DNA of 59,804 nt from Peptoniphilus_A hominis (GTDB lineage Bacteria > Bacillota > Clostridia > Tissierellales > Peptoniphilaceae): contig NZ_JBBMFO010000008.1 of assembly GCF_040096015.1 (NCBI RefSeq), positions 1 through 59,804 on the forward strand. The letters run 5' to 3'. The notes beneath the pieces are model-generated. The model was not told where the DNA came from. It made no database searches and saw only the letters and a program-made list of their open reading frames with translations. Positions 50,903-59,727 of the stretch are shown one piece after another. The position numbers were made by a program, and so were the translations under genes. Positions within the stretch are counted from its first letter, which is position 1; every line of letters starts with the position of its first letter.

Positions 50903-51370
50903 ATGAAATATCAAGTTAAAGTAGATGGAAAAGTTTTTGAAGTAGAAGTTGAAAAAGTTGGCGGAGGATACCAATCTCTTACTCCGGCATCACTTACAGC
51001 AGCACCTGTTGCAGCTCCAGTAGCACCACAAGCGGCACCTGCACCAGCAGCACCAGTTCAAGCAGCAGCACCTGCACCAGCAGCACCAGTTCAAGCAGCA
51101 GCACCAGCACCAGCACCTGCAGCACCAGCTCCAGCAGCAGCACCTGCAGCATCAGGCGGAGCAGGAGATGTAATCTCACCAATGCCAGGAACTGTTCTTA
51201 GACTTAATGTTAATAATGGAGACACAGTAGCATCTGGAGATGTTATTCTTATTCTTGAAGCTATGAAGATGGAAAACGAAATCGTAGCTCCATGTGCAGG
51301 AAAAGTAACTCTTAAAGTAACAGCTGGAGAAACAGTAGATACTGACGCATTGCTAGCAGTTGTAGAATAA
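50903..51370 (+). CDS. gcdC: glutaconyl-CoA decarboxylase gamma subunit, biotin carrier
   Basis: The 155-aa protein has a short N-terminal domain, a long Ala/Pro linker (residues about 35-90) and a biotinyl domain with EAMKMEN at residues 119-125; K122 carries biotin. It moves CO2 between the transferase (GcdA) and the membrane pump (GcdB). The linker holds two exact 11-residue repeats (PAPAAPVQAAA), encoded by 33-bp DNA repeats starting at 51036 and 51069. AAAGGAGAAATTA precedes the ATG. Confidence 0.95.
   Translation: MKYQVKVDGKVFEVEVEKVGGGYQSLTPASLTAAPVAAPVAPQAAPAPAAPVQAAAPAPAAPVQAAAPAPAPAAPAPAAAPAASGGAGDVISPMPGTVLRLNVNNGDTVASGDVILILEAMKMENEIVAPCAGKVTLKVTAGETVDTDALLAVVE
51036..51101 (+). 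repeat. 33-bp tandem repeat in the gcdC linker
   Basis: Two copies of a 33-bp unit beginning CACCTGCACCAGCAGCACCA encode the linker motif PAPAAPVQAAA. The repeat could change copy number by slippage without breaking the frame. Confidence 0.8.
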
Positions 51371-51384
51371 TAGGAGGTCGGAAT

Positions 51385-52521
51385 ATGTTATTAGAAACAT
51401 TACAGGGGATTCTAGGTGAATCGGGATTTGCATCATTACAATGGCAAAATGTGGTAATGTTTATTATATCCTTCATTCTTATTTATCTAGCGATTAAAAA
51501 AGAATTTGAACCACTATTACTTCTTCCAATTGCCTTTGGTATGCTTTTAAGAAACTTGCCAATGACAGGTCTTATGGAAGTTGGAGATCCATGGCAAACT
51601 TCTGGAGTTTTGGCAATCATGTATAATGGTGTTAAGTCAAACTTATTCCCTTGCCTAATTTTCATGGGTGTAGGAGCTATGACTGACTTTGGACCACTTA
51701 TTGCCAACCCAATCTCATTACTTCTTGGTTCAGCAGCACAATTTGGTATTTATGTTGCCTTTATCGTTGCTGTTAAACTTGGATTTACTGGACCAGAAGC
51801 AGCATCAATTGGTATTATCGGTGGAGCAGATGGCCCTACAGCTATATTTACAACATCACAACTTGCACCACACCTATTGGCACCAATTGCAGTAGCAGCT
51901 TATTCATACATGGCACTTATCCCAATGATTCAACCGCCAATTATGAAGGCACTTACTACTGAAAAAGAAAGAACAACAGTTATGACATCACTAAGAAAAG
52001 TATCTAAACTAGAAAAGATTATTTTCCCAGTTGTAGTTGTACTTTTCACAGCACTACTTCTTCCAGATGTAGCACCACTTCTTGGTATGCTTATGCTTGG
52101 AAACCTATTTAAGGAATCTGGAGTAGTTAATAGATTATCTGACACTGTACAAAACGCACTAATGAACATTGTAACTATTATGCTAGGAACAACAGTTGGA
52201 GCAACTGCAGACGGAGCAACTTTCCTACAACCTGCAACTATTAAAATTATTGTTCTTGGACTAATGGCATTTTGCTTTGCAACAGCAGGCGGAGTTATTT
52301 TTGGTAAAATTTTGTACATTGTAACAGGTGGAAAGATAAATCCACTTATTGGTTCAGCTGGTGTATCAGCAGTTCCAATGGCAGCTCGTGTATCACAAGT
52401 TGAAGGTAGAAAATATAATCCTACTAACTTCTTACTAATGCACGCAATGGGACCTAACGTTGCGGGAGTTATTGGCTCAGCCGTAGCAGCAGGTACATTC
52501 TTAATATTATTCGGTCATTAA
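51385..52521 (+). CDS. gcdB: glutaconyl-CoA decarboxylase beta subunit, Na+ pump
   Basis: The 378-aa membrane protein (OadB/MmdB/GcdB family) has about nine to eleven hydrophobic segments. GIIGGADGPTAIFTTSQLAPH near residue 150 carries the conserved Asp of the sodium path, and the late segment VGATADGATFLQP is also typical. It decarboxylates the carboxybiotin on GcdC and exports Na+. It starts 14 nt after gcdC. Confidence 0.95.
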   Translation: MLLETLQGILGESGFASLQWQNVVMFIISFILIYLAIKKEFEPLLLLPIAFGMLLRNLPMTGLMEVGDPWQTSGVLAIMYNGVKSNLFPCLIFMGVGAMTDFGPLIANPISLLLGSAAQFGIYVAFIVAVKLGFTGPEAASIGIIGGADGPTAIFTTSQLAPHLLAPIAVAAYSYMALIPMIQPPIMKALTTEKERTTVMTSLRKVSKLEKIIFPVVVVLFTALLLPDVAPLLGMLMLGNLFKESGVVNRLSDTVQNALMNIVTIMLGTTVGATADGATFLQPATIKIIVLGLMAFCFATAGGVIFGKILYIVTGGKINPLIGSAGVSAVPMAARVSQVEGRKYNPTNFLLMHAMGPNVAGVIGSAVAAGTFLILFGH

Positions 52522-52591
52522 TTCATTCAGCTCCATAGTGAGCTGAATATTTATGCAATTCAAGTTATATGTAACAAAAGGAGGTTTTAAC

Positions 52592-53563
52592 TTGAGTAAA
52601 GTAATGAAACTTAAAGACGCCATAGCAAAATATGTAGAAGATGGCGATGTAATTTCACTAGGGGGATTTACAACTAACAGAAAACCTTACGCAGCAGTAA
52701 ATGAAATTTTGCGTCAAGGTCAAAAAGATTTTATCGTTGAAGCAGGACCTGCAGGGGGAGACTGGGACACACTAATTGGAGCTGGCAGAGTAAAGGCATA
52801 CATAAATTGCTACACTGCTAACTCAGGATATACAAATGTTTCAAGAAGATTTAGAGCAGCAGTTGAAAAGGGAGAACTTCTTATGGAAGACTACTCTCAA
52901 GACGTTGAAATGCAAAGAATTCACGCAGCTGCACTAGGACTTCCATACCTACCATGTAGACTAATGATGGGTTCAGGTCTAGTTGATGAATGGGGTATCT
53001 CTAAAGAAGAAAGAGAAAAGATTGATAAACTTCCAAATGACAAGTTTATATATGTAGAAAACCCATTCAAAAAGGGAGAAAAACTTGTTGCAGCACCAGT
53101 TCCTGAAATTGACACTGCAATAATCCACGTTCAAATGGCTTCTCCAGACGGAACTACAAGAATTCTTGGAAATACATTCCACGATGTTGATATTGCAATT
53201 GCAGCTAGAAAAGTTATCGTAACTTGCGAAGAACTTGTAAGTAACGAATACATCAAAAACTTTGATGCAGCTGACAACAAAATCCCTGGATTCTGTGTTG
53301 ATGCAGTAGTTCACGCACCATTTGGAGCTCACCCTTCACAATGTTATGACTATTATGATTATGATGCTGACTTCTATAAGATGTACAATGTTAAATCTAA
53401 GACAGAAGAAGATTTCAATGCTTTCTTAGATGAATGGGTATATGGAGTTGAAGATCATGAAGCATACCTTAACAAGCTTGGAGCTACAAGACTAATTGGT
53501 CTTAGAAATGTTCCAGGATTTGGTTACGCAACAGACGTACTAATGAAGGGAGAAGATAAATAA
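52592..53563 (+). CDS. gctA: glutaconate CoA-transferase subunit A
   Basis: The 323-aa subunit transfers CoA from acetyl-CoA to 2-hydroxyglutarate or glutaconate with GctB. LSKVMKLKDAIAKYVEDGD at the start, GGFTTNRKPYAAV, GGDWDTLIGAGRVKAYINCY and APFGAHPSQCYDYYDYD closely resemble Acidaminococcus fermentans GctA. The TTG at 52592 is the start, since AAAGGAGG lies 7 nt upstream and the Acidaminococcus protein starts MSKVM; the longer frame from 52553 is rejected. Its stop overlaps the gctB start. Confidence 0.96.
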   Translation: MSKVMKLKDAIAKYVEDGDVISLGGFTTNRKPYAAVNEILRQGQKDFIVEAGPAGGDWDTLIGAGRVKAYINCYTANSGYTNVSRRFRAAVEKGELLMEDYSQDVEMQRIHAAALGLPYLPCRLMMGSGLVDEWGISKEEREKIDKLPNDKFIYVENPFKKGEKLVAAPVPEIDTAIIHVQMASPDGTTRILGNTFHDVDIAIAARKVIVTCEELVSNEYIKNFDAADNKIPGFCVDAVVHAPFGAHPSQCYDYYDYDADFYKMYNVKSKTEEDFNAFLDEWVYGVEDHEAYLNKLGATRLIGLRNVPGFGYATDVLMKGEDK

Positions 53564-54360
53564 TGGCTAGATATGATAATTATACAAATAAAGAAATGCA
53601 AGCAGTTACAATTGCTAGACAAATTAAGAATGGTCAAATAGCAATTGTAGGAACAGGACTACCTCTAATTGGTGCTTCTCTTGCAAAAGCAGTTTACGCT
53701 CCTGATTGTTATCTAATTGTAGAATCAGGACTTATGGACTGTGACCCAATTGAAGTTCCAAGATCAGTTGGTGACAACAGATTTATGGCACACTGTGGAG
53801 TTCACTGGACAAATGCAACTTATGTTGGTTTCCAAGCTAATGAATGGAGACACGACAAGAAAAGAATGATCGCATTTATCGGTGGAGCTCAAATTGACCC
53901 ATTTGGAAATGTTAACTCTACAGTAATCGGCGACTACCACCACCCTAAGACAAGATTTACTGGTTCTGGTGGAGCTAATGGTATTGCAACTTATGTTAAT
54001 ACTATTATCATGATGCAACACGAAAAGAGAAGATTTATAGATAAGGTTGACTATATCACTTCTCCAGGTTGGATCGATGGTCCTGGCGGAAGAACTAGAG
54101 TAGGTATTCCTGAAAATGTTGGACCACAAATGGTTGTAACTGACAAGGGTATCTTGAAGTTTGACGAAGATACTAAGAGAATGTATCTTGCTGGATATTA
54201 TCCTTCTTCTTCACCTGAAGATGTTATCGAAAACACAGGATTTGACATTGATGTATCTCGTGCTGTTAAACTTGAAGAACCAGATGAAGATGTAATTAAA
54301 CTAATAAGAGAAGAAATAGATCCAGGCGAAGCTTTCATTAAGAGACCTGTAGAAGAATAA
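53563..54360 (+). CDS. gctB: glutaconate CoA-transferase subunit B
   Basis: The 265-aa catalytic subunit has Glu54 in LIVESGLMDCDP, the residue that forms the glutamyl-CoA thioester in Acidaminococcus (also Glu54). GGAQIDPFGNVNSTVIGDY and GSGGANGIATY are conserved too. Its ATG overlaps the gctA stop by one base (TAATG), so both subunits are made in equal amounts. Confidence 0.96.
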   Translation: MARYDNYTNKEMQAVTIARQIKNGQIAIVGTGLPLIGASLAKAVYAPDCYLIVESGLMDCDPIEVPRSVGDNRFMAHCGVHWTNATYVGFQANEWRHDKKRMIAFIGGAQIDPFGNVNSTVIGDYHHPKTRFTGSGGANGIATYVNTIIMMQHEKRRFIDKVDYITSPGWIDGPGGRTRVGIPENVGPQMVVTDKGILKFDEDTKRMYLAGYYPSSSPEDVIENTGFDIDVSRAVKLEEPDEDVIKLIREEIDPGEAFIKRPVEE

Positions 54361-54369
54361 GGAGGACAC

Positions 54370-56139
54370 ATGACTCAATATTCACTTGCTTCATATTTCC
54401 AAAATATGAAGACAATTGGAAAGCCTTTAAGAGAAGTTGATGAAGAAAACTTCAATCAATTAAGAGAAATTGAAGAAGAAATTAGAGTTTTTGCTGAAAA
54501 AGCTCTAGCTGCTGGTAAACCAGATGAAAAAGTAAATGAACGTGGAGAAATGACAGCACTTCAAAGAATTGCTGAACTTATCGACGAAGGAACTTGGTGC
54601 CCACTTAACACAATTTACAACCCTGGCGATAATGACCATGGTACAACAGGTGTTGTTAAGGGACTTGCAAAAGTTGACGACAGATGGGTTTACATTGTTG
54701 CATCTGACAACAAAAAACTTGCAGGTGCATGGATTGCTGGACAAGCTGATGACCTTCTAAGAGCATCAGACACAGCTGAAAGACTTAGAATTCCACTAGT
54801 TTATATACTAAATTGTTCAGGTGTTAAACTTGACGAACAAGAAAAAGTTTATCCAAATAGACGTGGAGGCGGTACTCCATTCTACAGAAACTCAAGACTT
54901 AACCAATGTGGAGTTCCTGTAATAGTTGGTATTTATGGTACTAACCCAGCTGGTGGTGGATACCACTCAATTTCACCTACAATTATAGTTGCTCATAAAG
55001 ATGCAAACATGGCTGTTGGTGGAGCTGGAATCCTTGGCGGTATGAATCCTAAGGGATATATCGACGAAGAAGGAGCTAACCAAATTGCAGACCAAGCTGC
55101 ACACGCTAAGAAAACTACTCCTCCAGGAGCAGTTGGCGTTCACTTCGCACAAACTGGTTTCATGAGAGAAGTTTATGTTGAAGAAGAAGGAGTACTTGAA
55201 GGAATTAGAAAATATCTTTCAATGCTTCCAAAATTCCAAAGAGAATTCTTTAGAGTTGATGATCCAAAGAATCCACTATTCGACCCTAACGACATGTATT
55301 CACTTATTCCACTTAACGGCAAAAAGGCTTACGATATATATGATGTAATTTCAAGACTTTTTGACGGTTCAGAATTTATGGAATACAAAAAGGGATATGG
55401 TAGAGAAATGGTAACTGGACTTGCAAAAGTTAATGGACTTCTAGTTGGTGTTGTAGCTAACGTTCAAGGTCTATTTATGGGCTATCCAGAATACTACAAT
55501 GATCCAAAACACATCTCTATTGGTGGAAAACTTTATAGACAAGGTCTAATTAAGATGAATGAATTTGTTACACTTTGTGCTAGAGACAGACTTCCTATTA
55601 TCTGGCTACAAGATACAACAGGTATCGATGTAGGTGACGATGCAGAAAAGGCTGAACTACTAGGACTTGGTCAATCACTAATTTATTCAATCCAAAACTC
55701 TGACCTTCCACAAATGGAAATTACAATGAGAAAGGGAACTGCAGCAGCTCACTATGTACTTGGTGGACCACAAGGAAACGACACTAATGCCTTTTCACTT
55801 GGTTCTGCAGCAACTGAAATCAACGTAATGAATGGAGAAACTGCTGCTACTGCAATGTACTCAAGAAGACTTGCAAAGGATAAAAAGGCAGGAAAAGATC
55901 TTCAACCTACAATTGACAAGATGAACGATTTGATTCAAGATTACAATGATAAATCAAGACCATTCTCTTGTGCAAAATATGGTCTAGTAGATGAAGTAGT
56001 AAACATGAACCTATGGAGAAATTACATTATTGCCTTTACTGAAAGTGCATACCAAGACCCAGCTTCAATTTGTCCAGTTCATCAAATGCTTACTCCAAGA
56101 ATTATCAGAGACTACGACAGAATAAATAATATTAAATAA
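54370..56139 (+). CDS. gcdA: glutaconyl-CoA decarboxylase alpha subunit, carboxyltransferase
   Basis: The 589-aa protein has the two crotonase-like carboxyltransferase domains. The first holds NPAGGGYHSISPTIIVAHKDANMAVGGAGILGGM near residue 195-230, and the second GIDVGDDAEKAELL and the AAHYVLGG segment near residue 455. It removes the carboxyl group from glutaconyl-CoA onto biotin, giving crotonyl-CoA. AAGGAGGACAC precedes the ATG 9 nt after gctB. Confidence 0.96.
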   Translation: MTQYSLASYFQNMKTIGKPLREVDEENFNQLREIEEEIRVFAEKALAAGKPDEKVNERGEMTALQRIAELIDEGTWCPLNTIYNPGDNDHGTTGVVKGLAKVDDRWVYIVASDNKKLAGAWIAGQADDLLRASDTAERLRIPLVYILNCSGVKLDEQEKVYPNRRGGGTPFYRNSRLNQCGVPVIVGIYGTNPAGGGYHSISPTIIVAHKDANMAVGGAGILGGMNPKGYIDEEGANQIADQAAHAKKTTPPGAVGVHFAQTGFMREVYVEEEGVLEGIRKYLSMLPKFQREFFRVDDPKNPLFDPNDMYSLIPLNGKKAYDIYDVISRLFDGSEFMEYKKGYGREMVTGLAKVNGLLVGVVANVQGLFMGYPEYYNDPKHISIGGKLYRQGLIKMNEFVTLCARDRLPIIWLQDTTGIDVGDDAEKAELLGLGQSLIYSIQNSDLPQMEITMRKGTAAAHYVLGGPQGNDTNAFSLGSAATEINVMNGETAATAMYSRRLAKDKKAGKDLQPTIDKMNDLIQDYNDKSRPFSCAKYGLVDEVVNMNLWRNYIIAFTESAYQDPASICPVHQMLTPRIIRDYDRINNIK

Positions 56140-56157
56140 TATAAAATATGACAACTT

Positions 56158-56192
56158 ATTGGATAATCTGAAAAAGGATTATCCAATATTTT
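56158..56192 (+). terminator. terminator of the gcd-gct operon
   Basis: TTGGATAATC (56159-56168) pairs perfectly with GATTATCCAA (56177-56186) and is followed by a T-rich run. Confidence 0.9.
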
Positions 56193-56205
56193 TGTATATT
56201 CCTTA

Positions 56206-56224
56206 TTTACTTACTATAAGTAAA
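56206..56224. promoter_or_regulatory. palindrome upstream of the hgdC promoter
   Basis: TTTACTTA-CTA-TAAGTAAA is a perfect 8-bp inverted repeat with a 3-nt centre, about 80 bp before the -35. It has the look of an operator for a dimeric regulator; none is identified. Confidence 0.35.
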
Positions 56225-56305
56225 ATATACTTTTTAAAAGCAATAAATAGTAAATCATAAAAGCTCTAAAACCCTTGTAATTTCAAGTATCTTGGCTTGT
56301 GATTT

Positions 56306-56334
56306 TTGACAAAGATACATAAGTATAGTAAAAT
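56306..56334 (+). promoter_or_regulatory. hgdC operon promoter
   Basis: Consensus TTGACA at 56306-56311 and TAAAAT at 56329-56334 are separated by 17 bp. Confidence 0.75.
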
Positions 56335-56377
56335 TAAGAAGAGTAAGATATTAATTTTAAACCAAAGAGGAGATTGT

Positions 56378-57199
56378 ATGGCAGAAGCTATTTATACAAT
56401 GGGAGTTGATATTGGTTCAACTGCCTCAAAGAGTATTATTTTAAAGGATGGCAAAGAAATTATTTCAACTTCAGTTATTGATGTTGGAGCAGGAACTAGC
56501 GGTCCATCAAGAACAATTAGTGAGACTCTAAAAAATGCTAACATGAAAAAGGAAGACATTTCCTATGTAATGGCTACAGGTTATGGTAGGACAGCTCTTG
56601 AAGAAGCTGACTTCCAAATGTCTGAACTTTCTTGTCACGCTAAGGGTGCTTACTTCTTATTCCCAAATGTTCGCACAATTATTGATATAGGCGGACAAGA
56701 TGCCAAGGCTCTTAAAATCGGAGACAATGGTATGCTTGAAAACTTTGTTATGAATGATAAATGTGCTGCAGGTACAGGAAGATTCTTAGATGTAATTGCA
56801 AAGGTTCTTGAAGTTGATGTTTCTAAGCTTGAAGAGTTAGATAAATTATCTACAAAAGATGTAAGTATTTCTTCTACTTGCACAGTTTTTGCTGAATCAG
56901 AAGTTATTTCACAACTGGCAAGTGGATCGAAGATTGAAGATATAGTTAAGGGGATTCACGACTCCATAGCTGCAAGAGTTGGTTCTCTTGCCAAGAGAGT
57001 TGGACTTAATGATGATGTTGTATTTACTGGTGGCGTTGCTCTTAATAAGGGCATGGTTAGAGCCCTCGAAGAAAACACTGGACATAAAATACACACTTCA
57101 CCACTATGTCAACTAAATGGTGCCCTAGGAGCTGCACTATTTGGTTATCAAAAATGTAAATTGGAAAAGTTAAAAGCTAATAAAAAAGCTAATGCATAA
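56378..57199 (+). CDS. hgdC: 2-hydroxyglutaryl-CoA dehydratase activator
   Basis: The 273-aa ATPase is the homodimeric archerase that uses ATP to push one electron into the dehydratase. The ASKHA nucleotide site shows GVDIGSTASKSI at residues 9-20 and GGQDAK. C129 (NDKCAAGTGRF) and C168 (SSTCTVFAESEV) match the two cysteines that hold the bridging [4Fe-4S] cluster in Acidaminococcus (C127, C166). The ATG at 56378 follows AGAGGAGATTGT; the longer frame from 56306 would run into the promoter and is rejected. Confidence 0.96.
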   Translation: MAEAIYTMGVDIGSTASKSIILKDGKEIISTSVIDVGAGTSGPSRTISETLKNANMKKEDISYVMATGYGRTALEEADFQMSELSCHAKGAYFLFPNVRTIIDIGGQDAKALKIGDNGMLENFVMNDKCAAGTGRFLDVIAKVLEVDVSKLEELDKLSTKDVSISSTCTVFAESEVISQLASGSKIEDIVKGIHDSIAARVGSLAKRVGLNDDVVFTGGVALNKGMVRALEENTGHKIHTSPLCQLNGALGAALFGYQKCKLEKLKANKKANA

Positions 57200-57219
57200 T
57201 TTATTTTAGGAGGTAAACT

Positions 57220-58539
57220 ATGGCTGAAATTCAAAAAATACCTGGTAAAAAACCAAGACCAATCGAAGGACATATTCCTGCTGCTCAAGCTCTAAGAAAT
57301 GTAGTAGATAGAGTTTACGGGGCAGCATGGGATGCAAAGAAAAGAGGAGAACTAGTTGGATGGTCATCATCTAAATTCCCTATTGAACTTGCAAAGGCAT
57401 TTGGACTACACGCTGTATATCCAGAAAACCACGCAGCTACAACTGCAGCTAAAAAAGACGGTTTAAGACTTTGTCAAACAGCTGAAGATATGGGATATGA
57501 TAACGACATTTGTGGTTACGCAAGAATTTCTCTTGCTTACGCAGCTGGAGAACCAACTGACTCAAGAAAGATGCCACAACCAGACTTTGTTCTTTGCTGT
57601 AACAACATCTGTAACATGATGACTAAATGGTACGAAAACATTGCAAGAATGCATGACATTCCAATGATCATGATTGACATTCCTTTCCAAAACACTGTTG
57701 ATGTACCTGAAGAAAAAGTTGATTACTTAATGGGACAATTCGAATATGCTATTCACCAACTTGAAAAATTAACTGGCAAGAAATTTGATGAAAAGAAATT
57801 CGAAGAAGCTTGTCAAATTGCAAACAGAACTGCTGCTGCATGGCTTAAAGCTTGTTCTTACATGGCTTATGAACCATCTCCACTTTCTGGATTTGACCTA
57901 TTCAACCACATGGCAGACATCGTTGCTGCAAGATGTGAAATTGACGCAGCTGAAGGCTTTGAACTTCTAGCAGCTGAATATGAACAATCAGTTAGAGAAG
58001 GAACTTCTACTTGGGAATATCCAGAAGAACACAGAATTCTATTTGAAGGAATTCCTTGCTGGCCAGGACTAAGACACTTGTTTGAACCACTAAAACAAAA
58101 TGGCGTTAACGTAACTGCTGTTGTTTACGCACCAGCCTTTGGTTTCCAATATACAACTGTAAGAGAAATGGCTGCAGCTTACTGTAAAGCACCTTGTTCA
58201 GTATGTATCGAAGACGGCGTTGAATGGAGAGAAACAATGGCTAAAGAAAACGGAGTTTCTGGAGCACTTGTTAACTACAACAGATCATGTAAACCATGGT
58301 CAGGAGCAATGCCTGAAATCGAAAGAAGATGGAGAGAAGACCTTGACATTCCAGTAGTTCACTTTGACGGTGACCAAGCTGATGAAAGAAACTTCTCACA
58401 AGAACAATATAAGACTAGAGTTCAAGGTTTAGTAGAAATTATGAATGAAAGAAAAGCAGACAGAATCGCTAAGGGCGAAGAAATCTACACTAATTTCGAA
58501 AATACTAAAGAAACTGACTGGTCTAAGACTACAATTTAA
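57220..58539 (+). CDS. hgdA: 2-hydroxyglutaryl-CoA dehydratase alpha subunit
   Basis: The 439-aa subunit of the radical dehydratase converts (R)-2-hydroxyglutaryl-CoA to glutaconyl-CoA with HgdB. The protein begins MAEIQKIPGKKPRP and contains CCNNICNMMTKWYENIA near residue 128 with cysteines for the iron-sulfur cluster, and ENGVSGALVNYNRSCKPWSGAMP near residue 345. It has length and features of HgdA from Acidaminococcus. It starts 20 nt after hgdC behind TAGGAGGTAAACT. Confidence 0.95.
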   Translation: MAEIQKIPGKKPRPIEGHIPAAQALRNVVDRVYGAAWDAKKRGELVGWSSSKFPIELAKAFGLHAVYPENHAATTAAKKDGLRLCQTAEDMGYDNDICGYARISLAYAAGEPTDSRKMPQPDFVLCCNNICNMMTKWYENIARMHDIPMIMIDIPFQNTVDVPEEKVDYLMGQFEYAIHQLEKLTGKKFDEKKFEEACQIANRTAAAWLKACSYMAYEPSPLSGFDLFNHMADIVAARCEIDAAEGFELLAAEYEQSVREGTSTWEYPEEHRILFEGIPCWPGLRHLFEPLKQNGVNVTAVVYAPAFGFQYTTVREMAAAYCKAPCSVCIEDGVEWRETMAKENGVSGALVNYNRSCKPWSGAMPEIERRWREDLDIPVVHFDGDQADERNFSQEQYKTRVQGLVEIMNERKADRIAKGEEIYTNFENTKETDWSKTTI

Positions 58540-58551
58540 TAGAGGTGCAAA

Positions 58552-59700
58552 ATGACTGATATAAAAGAATTATTAAAAGAATTTAAACATATTGCAGAAA
58601 ATGGAAGAGAACAAATTGACAAATACATTGCTGAAGGCAAAAAAGTTGTCGGTGTATTCCCTTACTATGCACCTGAAGAAATAATCTATGCAGGTGGACT
58701 TGTTCCTTACGGAGTATGGGGCGGACAAGGACCTATTGACAAGGCAAAAGAATATTTCCCAACATTCTACTATTCACTAGCATTAAGATGTTTGGAAATG
58801 GGTCTTGACGGATCTCTTGACGGACTTAGCGCATCAATGGTAACTACTCTTGACGACACACTAAGACCATTCTCTCAAAACTATAAAGTTTCTGTTGGTA
58901 GAAAAATTCCTATGGTATTTTTAAACCACGCACAACATAGAAAAGAAGATTTTGGTAAAACTTACAATGCAAAAATCTTTAAACAAGCTGCTGAAAGATT
59001 AGAAGAAGTTTGTGATGTTAAAATCACTGACGAAAACCTAAAGAAAGCTTTCGAAGTTTATAACGAAAACAGAGCTCTTAAGAGAGAATTTGTTAAATTA
59101 TGTGGAGATTATTCAAAGACAATTAAAGCATCTGACAGATGTAATGTACTAAAGGCTTCTTTCCACATGCTTAAAGATGAACACAACAAGATGCTTAAAG
59201 AACTAATCGAAGCATTAAAGGCAATGCCAAAAGAAGAATGCACAGGACCAAGAGTTGTAACATCTGGAATCATAACTGACAACCCAGCACTTCTTGAAGT
59301 TCTTGACAACTTTAACATTTGCGTAGTAGCAGATGACGTTGCAAGTGAATCAAGAGGATTTAAAGTTGATGTAGATACATCAATCGAAGATCCATACATG
59401 GCTCTAGCTGATCAATTTGCAAGAATGGACGAAGACCCAATTCTTTACGATCCAGATATTTGGAAGAGACCAAAATATGTTGTTGACCTAGCAATTGATA
59501 ACGATGCTGACGGATGTCTATTATTTATGATGACATTTAATGATACAGAAGAAATGGAATATCCATCACTAAAGAAAGCTTACGAAAAAGCTGGTATTCC
59601 ACTAATTAAAATGGGTTATGACCAACAAATGACTGACTTCGGTCAAGTTAAAACTCAACTTGAAACATTTAGCGAAATGGTTCAACTTAATAGAATGTAA
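58552..59700 (+). CDS. hgdB: 2-hydroxyglutaryl-CoA dehydratase beta subunit
   Basis: The 382-aa partner of HgdA has GVFPYYAPEEIIYAGGLVPYGVWGG at the N-terminus, which marks the family, SLALRCLEMGLDGSLDGL with a cluster cysteine, and the C-terminal ENDADGCLLFMM-like segment (here DNDADGCLLFMM). It starts 12 nt after hgdA. The only sequence between its stop and the IS end is 27 bp with a short palindrome (AAGGCGCCTT), so no full terminator is visible. Confidence 0.95.
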   Translation: MTDIKELLKEFKHIAENGREQIDKYIAEGKKVVGVFPYYAPEEIIYAGGLVPYGVWGGQGPIDKAKEYFPTFYYSLALRCLEMGLDGSLDGLSASMVTTLDDTLRPFSQNYKVSVGRKIPMVFLNHAQHRKEDFGKTYNAKIFKQAAERLEEVCDVKITDENLKKAFEVYNENRALKREFVKLCGDYSKTIKASDRCNVLKASFHMLKDEHNKMLKELIEALKAMPKEECTGPRVVTSGIITDNPALLEVLDNFNICVVADDVASESRGFKVDVDTSIEDPYMALADQFARMDEDPILYDPDIWKRPKYVVDLAIDNDADGCLLFMMTFNDTEEMEYPSLKKAYEKAGIPLIKMGYDQQMTDFGQVKTQLETFSEMVQLNRM

Positions 59701-59727
59701 TAAAATAAATTTTAAGGCGCCTTATAA

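Noticed and set aside
50994..51182. 62-aa Leu/Val-rich minus-strand frame opposite gcdC
   Set aside because: It is the complement of the GCA/CCA-rich linker codons and has no ribosome binding site.
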